NCBI GenBank assembly: GCA_028455995.1
Contig: JABELC010000017.1
Coordinates: 184,828-248,827, forward strand
DNA: 64,000 nt
Direction of reading: 5' to 3'
From: Scleromitrula shiraiana
Taxonomy: Eukaryota > Ascomycota > Leotiomycetes > Helotiales > Sclerotiniaceae
Below, piece after piece: positions 1 to 10,951 of this stretch; within the stretch, counting starts at the first letter, position 1, and each line of letters opens with the position of its first letter. The notes beneath the pieces were generated by a model. That model was not told where the DNA came from and did no database searches. It worked only from the letters and a program-made list of their open reading frames with translations. The position numbers were made by a program, and so were the translations under genes.

Positions 1-137
1 AAATATCAATGAGATTAAGAGCCAGAAGATCGGCGCAGCGATTTACAGAAGAGGAATTCGCTAAGAAATGGATCCTAGGTATGGATCAATTGGTTATTTT
101 GAGGAGGAAATATGAAAATCTGAGAAGGAGTCAATAA
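1..137 (+). CDS. 3' end of a probable ALG11-type alpha-1,2-mannosyltransferase (partial)
   Basis: The frame starting at base 3 is open to a TAA at 135-137 and gives 44 residues, so the gene enters from the left of the window. The visible tail contains RRSAQRFTEEEFAKKW followed by a basic stretch ending LRRSQ. A Ser/Arg-Phe-(S/T)-(D/E)-x-E-F pattern close to the C-terminus is typical of ALG11, the ER enzyme that adds alpha-1,2-mannose to the dolichol-linked N-glycan precursor from GDP-mannose. The family name rests on this short tail only. It converges with the gamma-glutamyltransferase gene, whose stop is about 400 bp away on the other strand. Confidence 0.4.
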   Translation, partial: ISMRLRARRSAQRFTEEEFAKKWILGMDQLVILRRKYENLRRSQ

Positions 138-539
138 ATGATGAAGGGTGGATGGTGAGAGGAGGGGAAGATAGAATTAGTATAGTACATATGTAGACAG
201 ATACCCATGGTTATAATGGCGGCATATATTTATTGAATTTGATATCGTTTATATTTGTGTTGGCTGTTATGATATTGATAAAGAAATCTATGTATTGCTT
301 AACTTGGGTATGGAAACGATCAATCGACATCTCAGACTTGTATCCCTTTCTGTATCCTCCGCAAACGCACCCCCGGCTTCTTGAAAGGTACGAAAAAAGC
401 ATCTCTTTCGTTCTAGTTCTGAAGTCTTTATCTCAGTGACAGAACCCCCGCATCTATTGACCAGCGTATCTTCGCATACCTTCTCTCCCCTGCGCACCTT
501 TCGGCCCTCTTCTCACTCATTAACCCATCTGATAATCCC
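138..539. other. intergenic, convergent 3' ends
   Basis: This is the space between the end of the left-edge gene (+) and the stop of the gamma-glutamyltransferase (-). I see no gene here; the open frames are shadows without codon-like content. It should carry the two 3' UTRs. Confidence 0.5.
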
Positions 540-2782
540 TCAAACAATAACTCCCCCACTTCCCACCTGCCTCGGTTCCCCCACAGCCTCAAATCTCCAC
601 TTCCCCCCTTCCCAAACAACCCCCACCCCCTGCACCGCACTCTCCCTCCCACTACTAGCCATAACCTTATGCCCCCTCCTCCTCAACCCCTCCTCAACCC
701 CCCTATCAAACCCCGGCTCCAACGTCGTCCGCTCCGGAAGTAACTGATCATGCATTCTCGGCGCCCTCAGCGCATCATAAAGCGGCATTCCGAAATCGAG
801 AATATTGATTATCGATTGAATTGTTGAGGTTGGGATACGAGAGCCGCCGGCGGCGCCGATGGTGAGACGGAGGTGGGGGAGTTCGGAGGGGGTTGTGGAT
901 GGGGTTGTTATTATTATGGGGGAGATGGACGACATGGGGCGGGCGTGGGGTCGGGCGTAGTTCATGGGGGAGGGGACGAATCCGAAGAAATTGGGGGTGC
1001 CGGGGATGGAGAAATCGTCCATTTCGTTATTCATTATTACTCCTGTATGATATTAGATCTATTCTGAAACTTGGAAGGGAAACAAAGCAAGCGGATATAT
1101 AAAGCGCAACATACCAGTCTCAGGAACCATAACCATACTACCAAATAATAAATTAACAGTCGAAGTACTAGAAACAGACATCCCACTAGAATCACTAGTA
1201 ACAATATGTGAAGTCCCATGATTATCCTTATTAGCCCACATCTTAGGATTATAAGCACCAACATCCTGAGTTTTATCATCTAGAATATTTTCTCGGACTG
1301 ATTTTGCGTTTTCAGGTGATATGACTGCTTCTTCAAACCTCTCAATTTCGTTGAATATGAATGGATCACCTAGTTCGGAGTGGGCGGCATAGGAAAATCT
1401 CATGGCTTCGTCTAGTCGGTGATAGGAGAGGGAATGGTCGGTGTCGGAGGAAGTTGGGGCGAGAAGTGTATTGCTGAGGTTATATCCTTCGATTGTTTTT
1501 AAGATACTTAGGGCTATGGATCCTCCGGATGGGGTACCACATGAATGAAGGATGTATCCTCTATAGGTTATATTGATTGGATGTCGGATTGCTACCTCAT
1601 AATCCTTTAGATCTTGAAGGGTCATGGTTCCGTTGGTTGCTTGAATTGTTCGAATGGTTGCATTTGCTTGGTGGGGTTAGCTACGGTAAGTTAGATAGGG
1701 GAAATGGGACGATATACCAATTTCTCCTTCATAGAATGCATCGGCGCCTCTTGTAGCGATCTTTTCCAATGTACTAAAAGTTATTAGTATCGATAGATGT
1801 TACGTCGGAATGGTTAACTTACTTTGCTAATCTCTTTCTTGTCATGATATCTCCGAGACCAAGAAGAGTACCTATGAAAAATAAGTATATAAACGATGAG
1901 CTGATCATAGCTCATACCATTTGGTGCAAAGTCCTGAGCCCAATTTGGATCATCAATTAAAAAATGGGAATTTGCCCATAACATAGCAGTTTTCATATAA
2001 TAAACCGTATCCTCAGTGACTGGAACTGGATCAGTAAATATGTATGCATAGTTTTCAAGGAATACTTACCAGGAAATCCATTTCTTGCAACATGAACAGC
2101 AGGATTACAAACAGCTCTCCAAGGTAGAACCTATTTTGATGTTAGAAAGGTATGAAATAGATGAAGTCATGACATACACCATATTTATTATGTAAATATT
2201 CTAATCCACGTAAATCACCTGGAACTCCACTAGCAAGTCCTGATACTAGAGCTCCTTTTTCATTCCCTATAAACATATCTTCATGAGCTGCAGCCGGTGC
2301 TGTTTCTCTGTAGTCTTTTTGTGTGTCAGTGAATGTATAATATGATTGGTTTGATAATGGATTGAGTGTTCAAAATGAGCATCCCCTGAGACCGACTGGA
2401 TGTTGGTCCAGCAAACAAAATCAGATGTCCATACCTATAGATTCATATTCCCCATCCGAACCTCTAACAAGCATAAATCCACCACCACCAATCCCACTAT
2501 GATACATTCCAATAACACCAACACAAAGTTGTGTTCCAACCATTGCATCTGCTGCATTTCCCTGAAATCATGTGAGTAATTCGAATGGAAACATCATAGA
2601 CATCTAGAACTTACCCCTCTCCTTATAAGTTCAGCTCCAATTTCACTACATACTTTACTTTCACTTGCAACTGCTCCACGATCTCCTGGAGTAGATATTG
2701 CAGCCGCATTTACCAAACCATTTCCGGCACAACTTAATAGGATACATCCTACGGTATTTAACAACCTCATCTTCATACTCAT
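540..2782 (-). CDS. gamma-glutamyltransferase (gamma-glutamyltranspeptidase), nine exons
   Basis: The enzyme transfers the gamma-glutamyl group of glutathione to water or amino acids, outside the cell or in the vacuole. Exons (-): 2782-2615, 2561-2435, 2314-2178, 2130-2070, 2019-1918, 1871-1823, 1773-1718, 1666-1115 and 1042-540. All junctions keep frame, giving 584 aa, normal for the family. The start is ATG at 2782 (MSMKMRLL), followed by a hydrophobic signal peptide. Landmarks in order are GGNAADAMVGTQLCVG, SIDYRETAPAAA, FAPNGTLLGLGD, the catalytic Thr near residue 385 in DNHGTSHIV (first residue of the small subunit after autocleavage), PETGVMNNEMDDFS and GAAGGSRI. Exon 5 has two usable acceptors six bases apart (2025 or 2019). 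Identification is secure; exact exon edges are by eye. Confidence 0.93.
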
Positions 2783-4590
2783 GATATTCAAGTTGACTAT
2801 TTCCGTTTAGAAAAGATGTTTTTAAATATCTTTAAGTTACATACCTAGTTATATCGATTCGCAATCACGCACCTTCTTTCTGAAACTCTTGTTTCTCCCT
2901 CAGGCTTATCACTTGAATCAACAAATCAATATGTTAGACCCACCTAACTAAAACTCGGACCTGTATTGATAAGAGGAGTGAATGATATATTATATGAAAT
3001 AGATTTCATAAAAAATGATCTATAAAATCATTTGTAGATAATCTTTCTAATAGTTCTAAGCTTAATAAGCCTAGTTATGGTTAACCAAGTATGATTAGAA
3101 ATTTTCAACATAATGAAGAAAGGGATTAGGAAAATTCAAAATATAAAAATAGTTTTGTTCATCAAAGGAAGATCCTTATCAAAGTTATCGTTAGTGTCAT
3201 GAGTTGTCTATCATTTCTTAGTACTGACTGTAGTCGGGTATCGCAAAGGTAAATAAATAATAGGGCCAAGTGAAATCCGATATTCGGATGAAACTTTGGG
3301 TCCCCCCTTTTAAAAATAAAAAAAAAAGTTGTAAAACAAGATAGCGGTTATCGCGGAAGATAGCGCTTGTATTCCTTGTGACTTAATTTATAGATTTTAA
3401 TTGGTTAGATATAAATTTATTCACTAAATTTACCATGTGATACATACCTAATCAGGTTTAGGTAAAAGTGGCTCAAAAAACTTATTCATCTACTAGCTAT
3501 AGCTATAGTATGTTAACGTTGGGCTAGATATATTCTTACTCATTCACACGACTAGATCTTCTGACATCTCTAGGGCTATTCAAATATTATTCTAAACCAC
3601 TAGATTTATTTCTATATTATGTTTCGGATTCTTGTATTACAATCATACAGAAACGACGTGGCTGATAATTATTATGATTCAGATGCAACGTATCTTCCCG
3701 AATTATTTGCACACAACTTGATATGCTCGACATGATACTAATCAGCTTCAACTCGGACATGAAGATGATGTATGGATGGATTCATGAACTTGATTCGGAT
3801 AGAACGGGGAAATATCATCTAGTACCTTAAGATTATTCTCTCCCAAAGTTACACAACGTCAATCACATCATTTCAGTACAACAGAATCTTACAGATATAT
3901 AAAATAACTTACCCGGTTACCATGATATTGAAACTTTGAACTTCCACTCGGCGATATCAATATGCATATATGCAGCAATTCAGCTTTGAAATGATTGCAT
4001 ATTCATTCGAAATCCATGGATAAGTCATGATGAGACATTTTATTACTCTTTACTACTCTCTCATGATCAGGAAGCCACGAAATGAAATTTGGAAGAATTA
4101 TGAATGAATTTGGGATATCAAAATGTTATTGAAATTATCTCCATCATCTCTAATCTCTTCCCACCATTATTTCAAAGTTTGAGATCATGAGCATGATACA
4201 AGCCGCTCCAAACATCATCAGGATGAACATCACCAAAGTCATAATATCAAGACAACTATGTTCAATGCATGTGAGCATTCAAACTTATTATCACCGGTCT
4301 CACCGAACCATCTGATGTCAGCCTTCAACTTGAAGTTTAACAATATTCCTTACGCCAGCCACTAGACTGATCCTAAGACTTAGATGATCCGAAGAAAGTT
4401 CATAATTTGGTTCAACCAATCATTTGTTATCGGAGAATCTTTTTTCTTTGATTACTATGAAGTATTTTACACCATCACAGAGTTCGACATCATTTCAAAA
4501 GCTGAGATGTTCGAACGATAAAAATTTCAGCAGTACCGTTATCATCAAGGTATGATAATCAAGTGTAACTAGAGCCATAAGCTCATGTAC
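2783..4590. other. AT-rich intergenic DNA upstream of the gamma-glutamyltransferase
   Basis: This should hold the gamma-glutamyltransferase promoter nearest 2783. Beyond that it is AT-rich with no open frame longer than about 60 codons and no recognisable motif on either strand. A homopolymer-rich patch (C and A runs) lies near 3300-3330. Confidence 0.5.
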
Positions 4591-4594
4591 TAAC

Positions 4595-5017
4595 CTGTCC
4601 CATATCCTGAAAGTTTGGTCGATGCCAATAACCGGACGAACAGTTCAGCCGCGTGAGTATGTTTCTGCATACGAATAATATTTCCAAGAGCTAGGTTTCC
4701 TAATGAACTGTCATCAGCGAGTATATCTTCGTATTGCTTGATCGCCTTAACAGGTTATCTCCAGTTATGAGCTCAATTCTTGAAATCTGGCTCCCGAGAT
4801 AACTTTTCTGTCAGTGCTAATACATAGCCGTCGTGAATAACAGACCAAGATATTTTGGAAGAGTTTTGAAAAGAACGATACGCTTCGAATATCCGAAACT
4901 TTCGTAAATCATGGGGGAGGAATGAATCAATGAGTTTAAATCATTTGGAGATTCGGATAATGATAGGATGATTACCAAGACATCATTATCTAGATATTCG
5001 ATGGGTGATATCGTCAT
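4595..5017 (-). pseudogene. F-box-like protein fragment with frameshift and two stops
   Basis: From ATG at 5017 the frame reads an F-box-like N-terminus (SPIEYLDNDVLVIILSLSES, then NDLNSLIHSSPMIYESF), resembling the leucine-rich hydrophobic pattern of fungal F-box adaptors of SCF ubiquitin ligases. Near 4850 the coding signal jumps frame and continues as VIHDGYVLALTEKLSREPDF. It then meets TGA and TAA at about 4785 and 4767 and goes on as AIKQYEDILADDSSLGNLAL and HTHAAELFVRLLASTKL, to a possible GTTAGT donor near 4594. Coding on both sides of the breaks supports a decayed gene rather than a short gene. Both stops could come from C-to-T changes (CGA and CAA codons), as expected from RIP. F-box assignment is moderate. 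Confidence 0.5.
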
Positions 5018-6158
5018 CTTTTTCCGCAGTTTGTGTAGCTAGGTTCAGAATCATGATAGATAACGTCGGCTCGACTTTCAAGTTGATTGAGAAGTTACTA
5101 TGTGTTTATTTGTTTATTCTCCCCTCCAGATATTGGTCAAATCACGTACCTCTAGTCCAGTTATCACGTCACAGGATCCATGCTACTTAGCCACCATCAT
5201 TCATATGCACATCAGCCACAATGCATCACGACAAAAGGGGATTTAAAGATTGCTGAGAATTAACTTCACTTCATGAGAAGATATTGTTTGTTTCTGAATT
5301 AAATCTGTGGGAGGTGAAGTATGTATGATAACTGAAACCTATAAATCTACCAGAAGTTAACTATATACATAGGTTTTCTCCTAATGCAATATCTCATCAA
5401 GCTTTCCAAGATCCTACTCAATATTCGAGTCTGCAAGGGTCCGAGATGTTTGCTTGGCTACCTCCTCGCTGGATGATGCTGTGCCCCCCGCCCTGTTCAT
5501 TTATAATGTTAGCATTTGCAAGCCCAAATATTTGAACTTGGGACTTCATATCTTGACATATCATCACGCCCTTCACCGCTGAATAGTTTTGATCTGCACC
5601 GTTTTGATCATCTCCTTATCATTTGCTCGTTCATGGAATGCCTGCTCTATACTCCCAAGCTATATCTTGAAATCTTGACATACAATCACGCTCCCCACCA
5701 CAAAATATGTCCAACTTCAACCCGTGCCGTCATCACCTTAGCACTTGCTAGCTCATGTGAATGTCCACTTCGCATGCTAGCAGATGAGGGTGCTGATCAA
5801 TAGTGATTTCCACTGAGCAAAGCGTGCTCATGTCGTCGACTACAATCATTTTCACCAATATATAATAGCCGCGTCTGCTGCCTTCCGACCGTTACTCCCG
5901 CCTCAGCACCTGCTAGCATGTGCCGTGTATTAATGTCTGATCCGGAAGTCAATGGATATGATCCCCAGCCATTGATAGGTCATCTGCCCCGCTGCAGGAT
6001 AGTGATTGCTTCATTTGTCGTTTTTGATCACTTGAATTGCTAGATAATATCAGCTTCTACTATCATGAATCTACCATTTGAGTATCTGCTAGCTCACATG
6101 AGTGATTCTTCTGATAGCTTCCGCCGTTTGATGATATCAATTCCCAACAACCTTTCCC
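5018..6158. other. gene-poor DNA with diverged internal similarity
   Basis: No convincing gene. Between about 5540 and 6140 several phrases recur imperfectly, such as CTTGACATA(T/C)(C/A)ATCACGC and TGCTAGCTCA, spaced roughly 100-150 bp apart. This suggests an old, eroded tandem repeat. The longest open frame (5516-5803, +) lies inside it and has no recognisable protein signature. Confidence 0.3.
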
Positions 6159-6423
6159 TATATAAATGTTCACTCCGGACTTTGTTGGATGAGACCTTCT
6201 AATCTTCGCAAGTTATTTTTCTTCTCTTCCGGTCCAGTCATCGTTTGTTTATAACTTTACCATCTGTTATTATATGTAAGTTTTTCCTTCAAAGACTTCT
6301 AGATGATAATTCAATGTGCTAATACGCGAGTAAGGATTCATAAACATGGTGCCTAGTCGTAGTGTTGTCGTGCTCCCTTGTCGTGCTGTCTTCTCGTGGA
6401 AGATTCTCGCTGCTGGCGGGTGA
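6159..6423 (+). other. possible small transcription unit: TATA box, intron-like segment, 25-codon ORF
   Basis: TATATAAA at 6159-6166 is followed by a pyrimidine-rich stretch such as fungal transcripts start in. A perfect GTAAGT donor is at 6276, a branch-like GCTAATAC at 6318-6325 and AG at 6330 or 6334. A 25-codon ORF (ATG 6346, TGA 6421-6423) begins just after. The order and spacing match a spliced 5' leader. The ORF has no recognisable family, so this could be a noncoding RNA, a tiny gene or the remains of a larger one. Confidence 0.25.
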
Positions 6424-7592
6424 TGCTGGAAGGGATGCTGCATATGTAGTCGGGCTTGAATAATTTGGACAAAGACATGATGATGAACATCACTTCATGA
6501 AAGAGGCGCTCATGAGGATCATCCTTTGCAGCTGATGTTAATATGAATAGTGTTCGAGATGTATTCTTTTTGATTTTTGGAAAAGAAAATCGATTTGTCT
6601 AGTACCCTTTTGTTGGATACATTTCAATCTTATGGAAAGAAAGCAAACCCCTTTTTGGTCTGATGATCTACCCATTCGCTTCCAATTCATTCCAAGATTT
6701 TTTTGCCATCCTATGGTATGAACGGCGCAGCTTTGTTTCTTTCCATAAGTTTATGATGCAGGGCACCTACAGGAGTGATTTGAAAAATGCGGCACATGGA
6801 ACCGGTATGTTAGCTCATGTACCCATTAATGTGTCGTTATGCATAGTTTATTTCTGTGAAGGTTCAAATGATCATATATAAAACAACTGAATTCACATAT
6901 AGTACAACCAAATAAAAATTCAATCATGATTGCCAAGAGCAAATTGAGCAAGTAATGCTGTCGACAAGCTTTTAAAGGAGATTTGAAAGAGAAGTGATCT
7001 GTTATTATACGTACATCTTCTATATATATTCATTGACACCCATGAAAAAGAATATTCAATCCAGATTTTGGCACGTCGCAGATAAAAAGAACAAAGTGAG
7101 GTCATTCCAAAATAGAGCACCTGCGCCGGAAGAAGGTTATTCATTCAACAGCATACCCCTTTACGGATTAGTGTCAAGGTTCTTCAAGAAGCAACCAATA
7201 GGTACGCGTTATACTACAGGAGATAGCAATACTCCCCAAATCTCTTGAACATTGAACCCCTGCACTTAGTATTCTCAATTCCTGTATACTAGTCAGTTGT
7301 AGTCAACGTCGCCGTACTCTCATCGACCTTAAGTATCTCAAATTTTCATCAGTTCCTTTCCTATTCATTTTCTAAACTCCAAAAGTTAAAAGATATTCCA
7401 TCTTCATAACATCTTCAATCAAAGAAAGCCCAACCTCATCATCAATCATTACATTGTTCATACCAACCATCAAATCCTTCTATCTTTGAACACCAAAGGT
7501 CATTCTCTTTTCCTAGGGATATCAAGAATTAACTCTACCTTCCTCAACAATCATATTCCAAAACATACCAGCAAATTCTCATTAAGTTCAGT
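6424..7592. other. intergenic, including the promoter of the disordered RGG protein gene
   Basis: No gene seen in the left part. Roughly 7380-7590 is CA/CT-rich in the coding orientation and probably holds the promoter and 5' UTR of the gene starting at 7593. Confidence 0.4.
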
Positions 7593-10416
7593 ATGAATAA
7601 CAACGGAGAAAACCGAGCTTTGGAGAGTGATGTTAGTGGTGCAATCAGTGGTGGTCTTGATGGAAGTGATCGTGCTACTGGTAAGAATGAATTTTACTTC
7701 TTTTGGGACTATTTTGTCTTGTCTTTTCTCCCTTCCCATCTATTGATACTAATCATTTTTTTAATCTTTAGATTTTCTCAATGGCTCCTTTCCTATTGAC
7801 CTTGGAAACATATCCGGAAATAGTCATCCAGAGATGACTAATAATTTAAATGAAGGAAATATCCCCCAAAGCGGGCCGCAATTTAACCTCGACGACTTCA
7901 ACTGGCCTGCAGATCCATCTTTCAATCAGCCTGGCCAGAACGTGCCAGACTTGAACTCCTTTCAAATTGACGACTTTCTTCCCCAAAATAATTCTGGAGA
8001 TATGGAATACGCGATTCCTTCAACGGGTGGACCCTTAAACATTTCCCGTCGCTCGAATGATCGTCCAGATTACAACCTCCATCTGGACACATCTATTTCA
8101 CACCAATCACCTCTCGATCCGCGTCCAACTACCCCATCTCCGATGCAGCAAAGCATGGGAGGTCAAAATTCTTCCTTTAACTCACCTGCTTCTATGGATC
8201 TTTCATTTGAAGCAATGATGAGCCAAGAAAATGCACCTCCCATGAATAATATTAATTCCTGTCCATTGCCCGATGGATTTAGAAACGGTACTTCGGGATT
8301 TTCTGGAATGGAAGATGCAGGAATTGGTTTCGGTTTTGGAGAAGGTCGACCAAACATCTTCTCTGGTGCTGGTGGAGTTGGTAGCCCATTCATGATCTTT
8401 GCACATGATGCAGTTGGCAATACATTCACTGTTGCCAAACCTAACAGATCTGGCACTCAATCCATGAATACCACACCTGAAAAAACACACATGCAATCCA
8501 CAGGCAGTGCATCAAATGGAGTTGTTTCACCATCTAGAAGATTCGCATCTAATGGAGCCGGCCCACAAACCGTAGGTGTTATGGCTAACGAATTTAGTAA
8601 TCAATCCACTAGATTCAAGCCCAACGGATCTGAAATACAGCCCATCGGTACACCATCCATGGGATCTGCACAGACTGCAGCTGGAATACGATCCACGGGT
8701 ATTACACATGATGGAGTTGAAAGTCAATCCCCGATTGCCACAGAGAGTCATGATAATGAAGAGGGACATCAAGATGGTGTGGTTCCTTCATCTGAGGAAC
8801 AAGATGATTCTGTACAAACTATGGTATCTACAGCTCAGCAGACCTCTAATGACGCTGCCCCAGCATTCGCCACCAACAACACTGTTACGGCGACTCAGAA
8901 TGTGAGATCTTCTCCCCACACGATGTCCCTTCAAGATTTCGTACCTCAGCAAATGGGACCTCCACATATGGTACATCAACAAGTACCACCTCCTCAACAA
9001 GAGTTACCTCGTCTACGTATACCAGGCCAGCAAATACCCATGCAATACGCACCACGTCAACCCATGCCACATTCTTCCTTCAATGCGCATCCTGTTCATC
9101 AAGGTTCATGGGATCCATTAAATTCTCGCTCGACTAGAAACGCTCCGAATGCATCACAAGCTTTATTGGATGCTCATGCTCGAAAAGAGAGTACTCGTAG
9201 TTCTCGTGCTTCCATTGCTCATGGTCGTCCAAAGAAAGCCAGTGGCCGTGAAGCTATTAACGATCTCATTGCGAACACCCCTACTACTACTGGTGGTCGT
9301 AAGCGTGCTGGGGGACCTATACGCAGAGGAAACAGCGGGGCTGGAGGAGGCCGAGGTAATGAAAGAGGTGGACCAGGTACAAGAGGCGGCTCTGGACTAG
9401 ATAACCATGTGCGGGGTAATAACCCAGGACCCAACAACCAGGGAGGCATGTCGAGTTATCCACCTCCCAATGCTCAGTCGGCAAATGATAGCCAGGATCA
9501 ACAACCCAGAGTCAATGTCTCTAATCCATCAAGGGATGCGTCTGCGTCGATGACAAATCGTGTTATGTATCAAACACGACAATCTTATAATTCCATCGTG
9601 GCACCAAATGGGCAAGGAAACTCCATCGTCCGATCATCTGGATCTATGGTTACTTTGAACAAAGACCCACGGATAGCACTCACACAGAAATATCTGAGCG
9701 CGATGCACCAATTGGTCCCTGAGGAAATGGAATTGAATTTTGACTATCTATGTCAGGATGCCAGCTACAAAAAATATGTCGAACCAATCTTCCAACAAGC
9801 TAGGAACGAGGCACACGATGAGGGATGGAATGATAAGGTCAAACATGCTGAGCAGCAATTGCAAAGGAATCTGCGAAGGCGGGAACGCGCAAGGGGGGCA
9901 ATGAAGAGACACGAAGAGCAGAATTTCGGACTGGGATTGGATGTGGAAGATATTAAAGATGATTCGCCTTTACATCACGAAAATCATGATGATAAATTCT
10001 CTCATTCACAAAAGCGCCATCACTCCAATGATTCCAATCTTCAATATATGGGGAGTTCATCAAAACGTCGTCGTCTTGATAGCTCGGCTCTTCAAGAAAT
10101 GGAAAATCAATCGGAGCTTTGCCATTCTGATAGTTTCATTCCTCAGTATTTACAAGGTATATCAGATCATAATGGTCTTGATAGCTCAGTTCCTCAAAAT
10201 ACAGAGAGTCCAGCAAACGATCGCCCTATTGATAGTTCCTCCCCTCAAGAAATGGGAGATCCATCAACGCATCATCATATGAACAGTCCCTCTTCCCTCA
10301 ATTTGGATGGTTCATCAGATAACCGCCCTGTTGATGGCTCTGCTTCTCAGAATAAAGAAAGGTGTGCAAAAAATCCCTATTTGCATTCTCATCTGAGTTC
10401 TGACCCTGCTCCATGA
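7593..10416 (+). CDS. large disordered protein with RGG box, function unknown
   Basis: Exon 1 (7593-7680) is joined by a 91-nt GT-AG intron (GTAAGA donor, CTTTAG acceptor) to exon 2 (7772-10416), giving 910 aa. The frame is continuous across the intron (DRATG then DFLNGSFPID). The protein is mostly low-complexity, rich in S, N, Q, P and G. Around residues 510-575 it has an AT-hook-like GRPKK and a run of RGG/RGN repeats, suggesting nucleic-acid binding. A better conserved-looking helical part (about residues 660-745) contains KDPRIALTQKYLSAMHQLVP and is very basic at its end (RRRERARG). The C-terminus has degenerate repeats around L/I/V-D-S-S-x-x-Q. I do not recognise the family; a nuclear RNA- or chromatin-associated role is inference. 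Confidence 0.75.
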
Positions 10417-10512
10417 TTAGTTAATCGATTTATCTCTTGTTCGTGGTTGTGTTCTTTCTTCAACTCGATATCAGCGATACAATTCACCATACCAGTCGTA
10501 ACTTCGAATTTA

Positions 10513-10951
10513 CTACTGGTAGAATTGTTGACGTTCGAATGAAGGAACGTAACGGAGAAAATTATTAACGATTTGTTTCGATTGGTATTCCTTGCAGCCG
10601 GGAATTAGCGGTACGCTTTTGAGGCTGGTAGTTGTTTGGGTATAACTGGATGTCAGATGAAGGAGATCTGTCAAATTTATCTTTTCTTGTCCTTTGGTTG
10701 ATGTTTTATTTCTATTGTCGCAATATTCATCTTCGTATGCTTTAAATTTGAGCTGTAGTTGTTGCTTTAGCTTTTCATATGAGTATGGCTCTGATTTTCG
10801 ACAGCTATGAAGGGGGGATAGAAGATCAAGCAAGTTCTACAACTTCGGTGTGGGGACTATTCGGGCGGAGTGGACTGGTTTTATTCAAACTCATTGATAT
10901 TTCCTTCAACCCAGCCGCAGTAGCCTCTCCATCCACGAGGTCTAACGCCAT
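10513..10951 (-). pseudogene. unidentified coding fragment with one frame break
   Basis: An ATG at 10951 opens a frame reading ALDLVDGEATAAGLKEI, then TSPLRPNSPHTEVVEL, ending in TGA near 10829. One base over, the signal continues without an ATG as LDLLSPLHSCRKSEPYSYEK to a stop at 10513 (FLRYVPSFERQQFYQ). Joined by a one-base shift near 10835 the two read smoothly as one protein of about 146 residues; no good intron fits. I do not recognise the family. It lies tail-to-tail with the RGG protein gene (stop 10416). It may be a fragment of a lost gene or carry a sequencing indel. Confidence 0.3.
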
